10,357 nt of DNA from an uncultured Bacilli bacterium (GCA_947624635.1 CANQLF010000022.1:1-10357), one strand, 5' to 3'. Counted from the first letter of the stretch, positions 1 through 7,297 are shown. Made by a program: numbers and translations. The notes: generated by a model from the sequence alone, not told the origin.

Positions 1-653
1 GTATTAGCAGTAATTTCTACATCAAATGTTATTCCTTGTAATTGATTTTGGTCTTCTTCTGTATCTGATATATATATGAATAATACATAATCTAATGATT
101 GTTCTTTTTTTAAACTTATGTTAGATAGTAATTTATGTTTATAATCTGGTGTTTCAAAGTCTCCTGTTTTTCTTAGAACGCTATTTGAGAAAAAAGGAAC
201 GTTATTATCATAATTGTTATCTATAAATATGTATCTAATATCACTTAAACTACCACCTTCTAATTTATTACCATTTTCATCTTCAGTATTTAATTTAAGA
301 TTTTTAGCCTGTAAATTTAAGTCAAAATTTACATCTATTGTAGATTTATTTGTTACTTTTATTGGTATCATAGCTATGTCTTTATTATTTTCATTTATAG
401 TATTATATGTTGCACTAATTTCATCAGTATTAACATACCAAGTAGTAGGTTTAATATTTTCAATATGAGTAGCTTCGGGATCTACTTCTACAAGTAGGTC
501 TACTTTTGATGTAGATATTTCTTGACTTTTTGCATTGCTACTTGCACTAAAATATGCATAGGTTGCTCCTACCAATATTATTAGTAAGACTATTACTCCT
601 ATTATAGTTACTGTTATTGTTTTCTTTCTTCTTTCATTATTATTCTCTATCAT
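1..653 (-). CDS. Exported surface protein with SipW/TasA-type N-terminus (3' end outside window)
   Basis: An open frame of 217 codons starts at ATG 653 and runs off the left edge without a stop, so the protein is C-terminally incomplete. The start is supported by AGAAGGAGT at 663-671, about 10 nt upstream. The N-terminus is a charged stretch (residues 1-11), then a hydrophobic segment (about 12-35) ending in GATYAYFS (29-36), which resembles the signal segment of SipW-processed TasA/CalY (camelysin) proteins. The rest is hydrophilic, rich in Asn, Asp and Thr and predicted mainly beta, with a stretch near residues 80-95 (IPIKVTNKSTIDVNFDL) typical of a beta-sandwich. No cysteine is visible in this part. 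Export and anchoring or fibre formation outside the cell are inferred from family resemblance; no SipW peptidase gene is in the window. The promoter carries a G8 tract (see 701-728). The next gene upstream, ftsH, ends with its own terminator, so this gene is transcribed separately. Confidence 0.8.
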   Translation of the reverse strand, partial: MIENNNERRKKTITVTIIGVIVLLIILVGATYAYFSASSNAKSQEISTSKVDLLVEVDPEATHIENIKPTTWYVNTDEISATYNTINENNKDIAMIPIKVTNKSTIDVNFDLNLQAKNLKLNTEDENGNKLEGGSLSDIRYIFIDNNYDNNVPFFSNSVLRKTGDFETPDYKHKLLSNISLKKEQSLDYVLFIYISDTEEDQNQLQGITFDVEITAN

Positions 654-700
654 ATTTTTTTTACTCCTTCTATTTTTAATATTAACAATTTTCTAATATA

Positions 701-728
701 ATTCTAATCTACCCCCCCCAATTGTCAA
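701..728 (-). promoter_or_regulatory. Sigma-A promoter with G8 homopolymer in the spacer
   Basis: On the minus strand a perfect TTGACA (728-723) and TAGAAT (706-701) are separated by 16 nt. Eight of these are consecutive G residues (712-719). The predicted start is near 694, giving a leader of about 40 nt to ATG 653. A/T-rich tracts at about 740-775 could act as an UP element. A G8 run is striking in such A/T-rich DNA. Gain of one G would give the optimal 17-nt spacer and loss of one would give 15, so slippage should change promoter strength. Confidence 0.75.
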
Positions 729-833
729 GAGTTTTCCACAGTTTTTTGAAAAAATTGAAAATTTTATATCAGTTTAAATCTCTATTCTGTGTTTAATTTA
801 CCGTATTATTGCTATTTTTTCATAAAACATTCA

Positions 834-868
834 ATGAAAAAAACATCCGAGTTTTTCTCGAATGTTTT
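834..868 (-). terminator. Intrinsic terminator after ftsH
   Basis: Read on the minus strand, 868-857 and 851-840 form a 12-bp stem (one G-U wobble) with a five-A loop. A run of seven T residues (843-837) follows, partly within the stem. The hairpin begins 5 nt past the ftsH stop and ends the tilS-ftsH transcript, separating it from the surface-protein gene to the left. Confidence 0.85.
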
Positions 869-873
869 AACTT

Positions 874-2844
874 TTATTCATTTTTTTCTAAAGCATCAAC
901 TAATTCATCCCTAGTCATTTTATAGTAACCTTTGATATTTTTATCTTTTGCTTTATCTCTTAATTCAGATAGAGATAAATCACTAATATCTTCCTCATGA
1001 GATGTTTCATCTGGCATTTTACCATTTTTAACTAGATATTCAATTTGTTCTTTAGTAATAGTTTCATATTCTAATAAAGTATTAGCTATTAATTCTAATA
1101 AATCTTTATTTTCTTTGATAATTTTTTTAGTTACCTCATAACATTCATTAATTATCTTTCTTTGTTCTTGATCTATTTCAAATGCTACTTGACTAGAGAA
1201 ATTTCTACTCTTAGTGTAATCTCTACCTAAGAATACATTACCAGATTCTCTTTGTTCAAATTGGACTGGACCTAAATCACTCATACCGTATTCAGTAACC
1301 ATTGCACGTGCGATTTTAGTTGCTTTTTCAAAATCGTTATGAGCTCCCGTTGTAACTTCATTAAAAGTTATTTCTTCAGCAACTCTACCAGCAAGAAGCC
1401 CACTTATTGTATCAAGTAATTCCTTTTTAGTTTGGAAATATGTTTCTTCTTTTGGAAGCATTAGGTTATATCCACCTGCTGCTCCCCTTGGTATTATTGT
1501 TATTTTTTGAACTTCGTTTGCGCCATCAAGTTTTAATCCTATTACTGCATGACCAGCTTCATGGAATGCAACAAGTCTTTTTTCTTTATCAGTATATTTT
1601 TTACTTTTCTTAGCAGGTCCCATTAAAACTCTATCGTGAGCTTCATCTATTTCTGCCATTGTAATTTTTTCTTTATCTTTTCTAACTGCTAGAAGTGCAG
1701 CTTCATTAAGTAAGTTTTCTAAGTCGGCACCACTAAATCCAACTGTTCTTTTAGCTATGTTTTCTAATTTAATATTTTTAGCAAACACTTTATTTTGTGC
1801 ATGTACTTTTAATATTGCTTCTCTACCTTTAACATCAGGTAAGTTTACTGTTACTTGCCTATCGAATCTACCTGGTCTTAAAAGCGCTGGATCAAGTACA
1901 TCTGGACGGTTAGTTGCAGCGATTATAATTATACCTTCATTTTCTCCAAATCCATCCATTTCAGTTAATAATTGGTTTAGAGTTTGTTCTCTTTCATCGT
2001 GTCCACCACCGATACCAGAACCTCTTTGACGACCAACTGCATCTATTTCATCTATAAATATTAAACATGGAGCGTTTTGTTTTGCTTGTTTAAACATATC
2101 TCTTACACGGCTTGCTCCAACACCTACAAATAATTCTACAAAATCAGAACCACTTATATAGTAGAATGGAACATTAGCTTCACCAGCAACAGCTCTAGCA
2201 AGTAATGTTTTACCTGTTCCTGGAGGACCGACTAATAATACACCTTTAGGTATTCTTGCGCCTAATTTTTGGAATTTCTTAGGATTTTTTAAGAAATCGA
2301 TAAGTTCACTAACTTCTTCTTTTTCTTCATCAAGTCCAGCTACTTTATCAAATTTAATTTTCTTATTATCTTCACTTAACTTAGCTCTACTTCTACCAAA
2401 ATCCATTGATTTATTAGCACCACCAAGTTGTCTTGTAAATATAAAGAATGTCGCACCAACTAATATTAATATTGGAAGTAAGTTAACAACTACTATCCAG
2501 AATGAATTACTAGATGGATCAGCTTCAGTAACTAATTTAAAATCATATTCATCATTAGTTTTTAATACCTTACTTACAACTTCATCAGATAATGGTACTC
2601 TAACAAAGAATGATTCATTTTCTTTATAATTTTTAAGTTTACCAGTAAGTTCATATACGTATGCACTACTCTTAGGAGTAATACTTAACTCTTCAATTTT
2701 TCCTTCGTTTAATGAAACGACAAATTCATCATAACTTAACACATTTACTTTATTATTCATATTAGTAACAAAATACAAAATTACTAACATAATTAAGAAT
2801 AAAAATAAATATGGTAATAACCCTTTTTTAGTTTTCTTTTTCAT
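874..2844 (-). CDS. ftsH: ATP-dependent zinc metalloprotease FtsH with extra C-terminal Rho_N/SAP-like domain
   Basis: Membrane-bound AAA+ protease that unfolds and degrades membrane and short-lived cytosolic proteins as a hexamer. Visible are two membrane segments (about 8-28 and 114-136) around an extracytoplasmic domain, Walker A GPPGTGKT (206-213), the pore motif FVG (239-241), Walker B LIFIDEID (261-268) and the second region of homology ending RPGRFDR (323-329). The zinc site HEAGH is at 428-432 and a third-ligand Asp near 504. Length, 656 aa, is normal for the family. ATG 2844 is preceded by AAGGAGG (2857-2851), which lies inside the end of tilS; the genes overlap by 17 nt and are probably co-transcribed and translationally coupled. 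hprT, usually between tilS and ftsH in Bacillus, is missing. Unusually, the last 40 residues (about 617-656) look like a small helical Rho_N/SAP-type domain (LSELRDKAK, then MTRDELVDAL). Family assignment is secure; the tail assignment is inference. Confidence 0.98.
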   Translation of the reverse strand: MKKKTKKGLLPYLFLFLIMLVILYFVTNMNNKVNVLSYDEFVVSLNEGKIEELSITPKSSAYVYELTGKLKNYKENESFFVRVPLSDEVVSKVLKTNDEYDFKLVTEADPSSNSFWIVVVNLLPILILVGATFFIFTRQLGGANKSMDFGRSRAKLSEDNKKIKFDKVAGLDEEKEEVSELIDFLKNPKKFQKLGARIPKGVLLVGPPGTGKTLLARAVAGEANVPFYYISGSDFVELFVGVGASRVRDMFKQAKQNAPCLIFIDEIDAVGRQRGSGIGGGHDEREQTLNQLLTEMDGFGENEGIIIIAATNRPDVLDPALLRPGRFDRQVTVNLPDVKGREAILKVHAQNKVFAKNIKLENIAKRTVGFSGADLENLLNEAALLAVRKDKEKITMAEIDEAHDRVLMGPAKKSKKYTDKEKRLVAFHEAGHAVIGLKLDGANEVQKITIIPRGAAGGYNLMLPKEETYFQTKKELLDTISGLLAGRVAEEITFNEVTTGAHNDFEKATKIARAMVTEYGMSDLGPVQFEQRESGNVFLGRDYTKSRNFSSQVAFEIDQEQRKIINECYEVTKKIIKENKDLLELIANTLLEYETITKEQIEYLVKNGKMPDETSHEEDISDLSLSELRDKAKDKNIKGYYKMTRDELVDALEKNE

Positions 2845-4177
2845 GAGATTCCTCCTTCTTCAAAATGTACCTTACTATTATATCACAGTTTTCTTCTTTT
2901 AGCTTATCATATTTTGATTTTTTAATACCTAATATCCAAAGTATATTATTTTTACTATCGACTAATAATGGTATTCTTTTTCTAAAGTTTAATGGTATTT
3001 TATTATCCATAAAAATATCTTTAACTTTTTTACTACCATTTAAGTTCTTAACTTCTATTTTATCTTTAACTCTTATATTCCTAATATATAATGGTAGAGT
3101 AATATCTTTACTATTTAATCTTATTGTGTAGTTAGATTTATCATCACTATTTTCAACTTTTTTTACTATATTACCATCTATATTTAACTCATTATCAAAT
3201 AATACACAATAATCATCATTATTACTTTCATAATCAAAATATAATTTATCATATGACTTAGTTATTTTTTTATTTAATGGTAAATTAATACTAATATTAG
3301 GATTATTAGAATTAATAATAGATATTATATCTTTAATATGATTATCATTTAATAAACTTATATCATCCTTATAATTATCTTTTAAATATTTTCTAATTAT
3401 TTCTTCTTTAATTAAATCATCTTGATCATTTATTTTATTAATAATAATTTTATTATCTATAATAATATCTTTAATAACACTATTTACAATATTATCAACA
3501 AACTTACTATACTGTTCTAATTTCTCACTAAATTTTAAATATTTTCTATGTACATTAATATCTTCTTCTTTTAAAACAGGTAATATATATTTTCTATATC
3601 TATTTCTTGTGTAAACATCTTTTTCGTTTGACTTATCTACCCTGTAAGGTATATTATTTTCTTCGACATATTCCAATAATTGTTTCTTGGTAACATAAAT
3701 TAGAGGTTTAACGATATAATAATCATTCTTCTTTATAATTTTTTCAAAACCACTATATCCAATTAAAGTAGAACCTCTAGTTATTCTCATTAATATTGTT
3801 TCTATTAAATCATCACCATGATGCGCAGTAAACAAATATTTAGCTTTATGTTTTTTCATTACTTTATCAAAAAACTCATATCTTATAATACGTGCTTGAT
3901 TATGAAAATTATCATTATTATATTTTTCTATTTTTAAATATTCAAAAATACAGTTATTATCTTTACAATAGTTTTCTACGAAAACTTTTTCTTCTTCGCT
4001 TTCAACTCTAAGTGAATGATTAACATGCGCAACTATAATTTCAAAGTTATGTTTATCCCTTAAACTAAGTAAGATATTTAATAGTGCCATAGAATCAGGT
4101 CCACCAGATAAAGCGATAACTATTCTTTCATTATCTAAATTAATATCTTTTTCTAAAAAGTCAATTACATCGAACAC
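2828..4177 (-). CDS. tilS: tRNA(Ile)-lysidine synthase TilS
   Basis: Modifies the wobble C34 of the AUA-reading tRNA-Ile to lysidine using ATP and lysine, so that AUA is read as Ile. From GTG 4177 the protein has 449 aa, close to B. subtilis TilS. The N-type PP-loop SGGPDS is near residues 24-29, followed by HVNHSLR, ARIIRYEFF and the AHHGDD/ETILMRITRGS segment of the ATPase core. A C-terminal TilS substrate-binding domain ends the protein (about 365-440, with LNFRKRIPLLVDS and WILGIKKS). The frame could begin at GTG 4186, but the SD AGAGGTG (4190-4184) overlaps that codon and stands 8 nt, counted from AGAGG, before GTG 4177, so 4177 is preferred. The stop of the preceding membrane-protein gene lies 14 nt upstream, and the 3' end overlaps ftsH by 17 nt, indicating an operon. 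AUA codons are common in this window, consistent with a need for TilS. Confidence 0.96.
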   Translation of the reverse strand: MFDVIDFLEKDINLDNERIVIALSGGPDSMALLNILLSLRDKHNFEIIVAHVNHSLRVESEEEKVFVENYCKDNNCIFEYLKIEKYNNDNFHNQARIIRYEFFDKVMKKHKAKYLFTAHHGDDLIETILMRITRGSTLIGYSGFEKIIKKNDYYIVKPLIYVTKKQLLEYVEENNIPYRVDKSNEKDVYTRNRYRKYILPVLKEEDINVHRKYLKFSEKLEQYSKFVDNIVNSVIKDIIIDNKIIINKINDQDDLIKEEIIRKYLKDNYKDDISLLNDNHIKDIISIINSNNPNISINLPLNKKITKSYDKLYFDYESNNDDYCVLFDNELNIDGNIVKKVENSDDKSNYTIRLNSKDITLPLYIRNIRVKDKIEVKNLNGSKKVKDIFMDNKIPLNFRKRIPLLVDSKNNILWILGIKKSKYDKLKEENCDIIVRYILKKEESHEKEN

Positions 4178-4183
4178 TTTTAA

Positions 4184-4190
4184 CACCTCT
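4184..4190 (-). promoter_or_regulatory. Ribosome binding site deciding the tilS start
   Basis: Minus-strand AGAGGTG directly after the stop of the upstream gene. It overlaps the upstream GTG (4186) and is properly spaced from GTG 4177, favouring the shorter protein. Confidence 0.6.
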
Positions 4191-4191
4191 A

Positions 4192-4590
4192 TTACTTTTC
4201 TATAAATAAAGCTATTTTATAAAATGAGAACATAATTAAATATAAATATATTGATTCTAATATTCTCTTATAACTATATACCATTGGCTCAATCACATTT
4301 ATTAAAACCAAATATATGAAAAAAGTCAATAAAAATGTTTTATATTTTGATTTATTATTAATGTTTATTAATAATTCAAAAAGTATAAAAAATATTATAC
4401 TCTTTAAAACTATACTTTGATGAAGTAATATTAAGAATAAAGTACTAATAACAAAATATACATATCTATTGTTAAAAAATATAACATATAGCAAAAATAA
4501 AAGTATTGGTTCATCAAATATTAAAAATCTACTTGATATATAAGATAAAGTTAAAATTAAAAATATATTTATTATTTTTTTATAGCTCAT
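4192..4590 (-). CDS. Short multi-pass membrane protein; possible SpoIIE N-terminal remnant
   Basis: A 132-aa, very hydrophobic protein with five or six predicted membrane segments (about 6-21, 27-39, 42-57, 61-75, 84-100, 110-129) and no obvious soluble domain. ATG 4590 is chosen over GTG 4599 because AAGGTGAT (4602-4595) lies 4 nt before the ATG and overlaps the GTG. The gene is followed 14 nt later by tilS. I do not recognise it with confidence. It lies between divIC and tilS, where spoIIE lies in B. subtilis. Its pattern (small residues and Arg, then DEPILLFLLYVIFF and NNRYVYF, and near the end YKRILESIYLYL) is reminiscent of the membrane half of SpoIIE. No PP2C phosphatase domain follows. 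It could equally be an unrelated small membrane protein. Confidence 0.7.
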   Translation of the reverse strand: MSYKKIINIFLILTLSYISSRFLIFDEPILLFLLYVIFFNNRYVYFVISTLFLILLHQSIVLKSIIFFILFELLININNKSKYKTFLLTFFIYLVLINVIEPMVYSYKRILESIYLYLIMFSFYKIALFIEK

Positions 4591-4594
4591 AATT

Positions 4595-4602
4595 ATCACC
4601 TT
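4595..4602 (-). promoter_or_regulatory. Ribosome binding site deciding the start of the membrane protein
   Basis: Minus-strand AAGGTGAT matches the anti-SD core and stands 4 nt before ATG 4590. It overlaps the alternative GTG at 4599, which is therefore unlikely to be used. Confidence 0.6.
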
Positions 4603-4664
4603 GGATAAACTATTTTAAAATAATAAATATATATTTTTTGTCAGAAAAGATACTAATGTTTATT

Positions 4665-6695
4665 TTATGGAATAAGTGTTACTCGGAATGAAACATCAGA
4701 ACTACTTCCTCCACTTTGCATATTAGCTATTTCAAAGATTCCAGCAATTTCCCCATCAGAAGCCATTCCTCCACGATAAATCCAATTTTTTTCATAATCA
4801 GCCGCTAAAACATAATAATCATTGTACCAAGATCTTGTCTCATACAGTGCATCCCCTAAAATTATATCATCTATTATTGGAGAGTGTTTTGCTGTTAAAT
4901 AATAAGAATCATAATATTTTTCAGCCGGTAAAGATGTACTAAAATAAGGCTCTACTTGAGCATTTGAATACATCATAACATTTTCAATAGCACCACCAAC
5001 AAAGCCATATATACCATATATTGAACCTGTGGTACTCGCACCTGTACCTTTATATTTTTCTTTTTCTCCTGTACATTTATTTGTATCAGTTGTATTACAT
5101 TTATTGTCATTGTATGAATATGTTCCGGATTCTGTGTTATTTGAAGTTGCTGGTGCTAATCCTTCACTTCTTCCAGTATAAATAGTTGAATCATTTTTAT
5201 ATATTTCTTTATTTGCACTTTCAAAATTTTTATTTCCCATTTTTCCATATCTGCTTTGTGATAAATATGCAACCATACCCCATTCTGTGTTTTTCATTAA
5301 ATGTGAATCTGAGAGATTATTTTTTATATTTAATCCGTATTTATTTTTATTATTCTCACTAAATGTTACAATTCCTGTTGTTTCATCATATTTTCCATTT
5401 GTTAATTTTAATGATGTAATAAATTGATTTTTTATATTTTGATATATTAAAGATTTTACATCCGGTTTTATTATCGGATCCACATTTATACAATTTACAT
5501 CACTAGGTGACGTATTACATGTATTATTATCTGTTCCTGATTCAAATTTACCAACCCACATTCCTGTAAGTTCTTTATCCCATCCTCCTTTTGATTTTGT
5601 ATTTTCAGCATATTGGATATTATCAATATTTCTAAATGCTGGATGTGTATAATATATCTTTTTATCACCATTTAATGAATCATTTATAGTACCGTTTTCT
5701 TGTATACTACTTCTATATATTGATTCACTTACACCTGTTGCTTCGTATCTGCTTTCAAATATTACATCTATCTCTGGTGGAGTAAGCGTACCAACTCCAA
5801 TATTAGAAGGTATTCTATATTTATATCTTGGTACCCATACCCACATACTGTTTATATCATTCATTGATATTGTTGTTCCCGCTTTTGCAGATAAGTATGT
5901 TTCTCTTTTATTACTTGTTACTGTTACCGCATTTGCCCACTCTTGTATTTCATAATTATACCAAGATGTACTCGTATCTGCTTTTATCCAAGTGTCATTT
6001 TTTTCATCATATACTACTGGTATTAATCCATCTACTAATTCTGGTCCATTTGGTTGCATCTTATTTGTTGCTTTTCCTTTTACTCCTACTTTTGCTTTAT
6101 ATATTGTACCTTCTATAGTATTTGGCGCATCAATGTCTATCCATAATTTTAATTTAAATGTCAATGTATTTTGTGGTCCTATTCCACCTCTTACTATTAT
6201 ATTGCTTCCTTGTCCTGCTAAACTTTTTGGAGTTTCATCATCTATTTGATATCTAATATATCTTCTTACTTCATCAGGTGTTAAACTATCATTTGTTATT
6301 GTTTCATCTAAATATACTTCATAGCTTGCATTAGTTGTTCCTGTATTTTTTATTGTAAATGTATATGGCTTTACTGTAGCCATTCCATATTCATCGTTTA
6401 CAGGTTTTGTTGGATTTAATTCTATAGCATTTCCTTCATTATCTTTATCCAGTTTAACTACTAAATTTCCTGTTTCTAAATATTTTTCACTACCTGATGA
6501 TGCACTTTTCATAAGCATAGCAAAACTTGTAGATAATAATGTTATTAATACTAATACTGTTACTATCATTGTTATTAATAACTTTTTATTACCTACTATA
6601 TTTGTTACATGTTGAGCTATTGTTTTCTTTTCAATTATTTTATTATTTCTATTATTTGATTTTCTCTTATTCATCATTCTTTTTTCTTTCGACAT
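4665..6695 (-). CDS. Large membrane-anchored or secreted surface protein, TasA-like N-terminus and FGE/C-type-lectin-like C-terminus
   Basis: 676 aa. A basic N-terminus (1-37) precedes one membrane segment (38-61). Next is a TasA/camelysin-like beta-sandwich region (about 65-208; ETGNLVVKLD, YTFTIKNTGTTNASYEVYLD) reminiscent of SipW-exported proteins. After about residue 210 comes a long domain with the motifs WANAVTVTS, MWVWVPRYKYRIP, HPAFR, GMWVGKFESG, SHLMKNTEWGMVAYLS and GSIYGIYGFVGGAIENVM. It ends RGGMASDGEIAGIF ... GGSSSDVSFRVTLIP. The RGG...GIF...SFRVTL ending resembles the formylglycine-generating-enzyme/C-type-lectin fold of many bacterial surface and phage-receptor proteins. Two Cys pairs, C393/C402 and C533/C541, lie in Asn/Thr-rich loops. 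ATG 6695 is preceded by GGTGGTG. It has no counterpart in the B. subtilis locus and looks like a lineage-specific insertion between divIC and tilS. Function is unknown; adhesion or ligand display is inference. Confidence 0.85.
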   Translation of the reverse strand: MSKEKRMMNKRKSNNRNNKIIEKKTIAQHVTNIVGNKKLLITMIVTVLVLITLLSTSFAMLMKSASSGSEKYLETGNLVVKLDKDNEGNAIELNPTKPVNDEYGMATVKPYTFTIKNTGTTNASYEVYLDETITNDSLTPDEVRRYIRYQIDDETPKSLAGQGSNIIVRGGIGPQNTLTFKLKLWIDIDAPNTIEGTIYKAKVGVKGKATNKMQPNGPELVDGLIPVVYDEKNDTWIKADTSTSWYNYEIQEWANAVTVTSNKRETYLSAKAGTTISMNDINSMWVWVPRYKYRIPSNIGVGTLTPPEIDVIFESRYEATGVSESIYRSSIQENGTINDSLNGDKKIYYTHPAFRNIDNIQYAENTKSKGGWDKELTGMWVGKFESGTDNNTCNTSPSDVNCINVDPIIKPDVKSLIYQNIKNQFITSLKLTNGKYDETTGIVTFSENNKNKYGLNIKNNLSDSHLMKNTEWGMVAYLSQSRYGKMGNKNFESANKEIYKNDSTIYTGRSEGLAPATSNNTESGTYSYNDNKCNTTDTNKCTGEKEKYKGTGASTTGSIYGIYGFVGGAIENVMMYSNAQVEPYFSTSLPAEKYYDSYYLTAKHSPIIDDIILGDALYETRSWYNDYYVLAADYEKNWIYRGGMASDGEIAGIFEIANMQSGGSSSDVSFRVTLIP

Positions 6696-6760
6696 ATTAA
6701 CACCACCATATTTATTATTTTCATTATTTTTAAAGTTATTAATTTTTTTTGTAATATTTT

Positions 6761-6790
6761 ATTATATAATGTTCGAAGATCAGCTTATAA
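6761..6790 (-). promoter_or_regulatory. Candidate promoter of the 676-aa surface protein gene
   Basis: A consensus TATAAT (6766-6761) lies about 65 nt upstream of ATG 6695, with a mediocre TTATAA (6790-6785) 18 nt before it. The 184-nt gap between this gene and divIC (6696-6879) is otherwise A/T-rich. It contains an imperfect inverted repeat, AAGAT ... ATCTT (about 6775-6803), that I cannot assign. Confidence 0.35.
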
Positions 6791-6859
6791 ATTTTAGGCA
6801 TCTTGTAGCATATATTATCCTTAATCTTCATTATACTATCATTTTACTATGATAATTAA

Positions 6860-6893
6860 AAAAAATCAATAAAAATACCTTAATCGGTATTTT
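6860..6893 (-). terminator. Intrinsic terminator overlapping the divIC stop codon
   Basis: On the minus strand AAAATACC (6893-6886) pairs with GGTATTTT (6879-6872) around loop GATTAA, which contains the divIC TAA stop. A T-rich stretch including eight consecutive T residues follows within 15 nt. It should end divIC transcripts before the surface-protein gene. Confidence 0.7.
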
Positions 6894-7194
6894 CTTCTTC
6901 TGGTAATTTTATTATATATTCACCATCCTTAGAATATGAATATTTTTCTCTAGCATATCTTGCAACATATTCTGGATCTTTTAATTTTTGCACTTCACTT
7001 TCTAATTTTTCTTCTTCATTTTCTAATTTTGTTATTTCTTTAGTTAAATCTTGTTTTTCTTTATATATGTTATAAATTTCTAAAAAATAGGTTGAAAAAG
7101 CATACATGACAAAAACAATAACACCTAAAGAAAGTGTTGTAAATATTATGTTTTTTTTAAATTTTTTTGCTTTTGTTTTTGTCGTTTTAGCCAT
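6880..7194 (-). CDS. divIC: Septum formation initiator DivIC (FtsB/DivIC family)
   Basis: Small bitopic division protein of 104 aa that works with DivIB and FtsL in the divisome. The order is typical of the family: a basic cytoplasmic N-terminus (1-14), one membrane segment (about 15-37), an extracytoplasmic coiled coil (about 40-72, LTKEITKLENEEEKLESEV), and the conserved DPEYVARYAREKYSYSKDGE segment (73-92) with IIKLP after it. ATG 7194 follows AGGTTGGTG at a workable distance. In B. subtilis divIC also lies just after yabP-yabQ. Here it has its own sigma-A-type promoter (7220-7247) and a terminator over its stop, so vegetative expression can be independent of the sporulation genes upstream. 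Confidence 0.93.
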   Translation of the reverse strand: MAKTTKTKAKKFKKNIIFTTLSLGVIVFVMYAFSTYFLEIYNIYKEKQDLTKEITKLENEEEKLESEVQKLKDPEYVARYAREKYSYSKDGEYIIKLPEEENTD

Positions 7195-7219
7195 TTATAC
7201 ACCAACCTCTATCATCTCA

Positions 7220-7247
7220 ATTATAACACTTGTAACATTTTTGTAAA
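7220..7247 (-). promoter_or_regulatory. Sigma-A promoter of divIC
   Basis: Minus-strand TTTACA (7247-7242), a 16-nt spacer and TATAAT (7225-7220), with an extended -10 TG one base upstream (TGTTATAAT). Predicted start near 7213, leader about 18 nt. It gives divIC vegetative expression. Confidence 0.75.
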
Positions 7248-7297
7248 CTGTAAAATAATGGATTTTATTTAATTTATTATATAAAGTGTAAAGCAGA

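Noticed and set aside
214..468. 84-codon plus-strand frame at the left edge
   Set aside because: It is antisense to the open frame of the TasA-like protein, which has SD, promoter and signal segment.
732..740. TTTTCCACA, one mismatch from a DnaA box, next to the left promoter
   Set aside because: A single site with no cluster, AT-rich unwinding element or dnaA/dnaN context, so chance is likely and no origin is claimed.
1757..2029. 90-codon plus-strand frame inside ftsH
   Set aside because: It is antisense to the conserved AAA domain, has no SD and no recognisable product.
2865..3131. 88-codon plus-strand frame inside tilS
   Set aside because: It is antisense to the TilS C-terminal domain and its hydrophobicity is a by-product of A/T-rich reverse sequence.
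4603..4664. Promoter for the membrane protein-tilS-ftsH unit (CTGACA near 4636-4641)
   Set aside because: No -10 of reasonable quality at correct spacing; transcription may come from here or by read-through, but I cannot support a site.
5828..6249. Two plus-strand frames over the 676-aa surface protein
   Set aside because: Low-complexity Leu/Pro-rich shadows of the opposite strand without ribosome binding sites.
6696..6879. Possible riboswitch or small RNA in the gap before the 676-aa protein
   Set aside because: Only a weak imperfect repeat and A/T-rich sequence; no known aptamer motif and no convincing stem with a tail.
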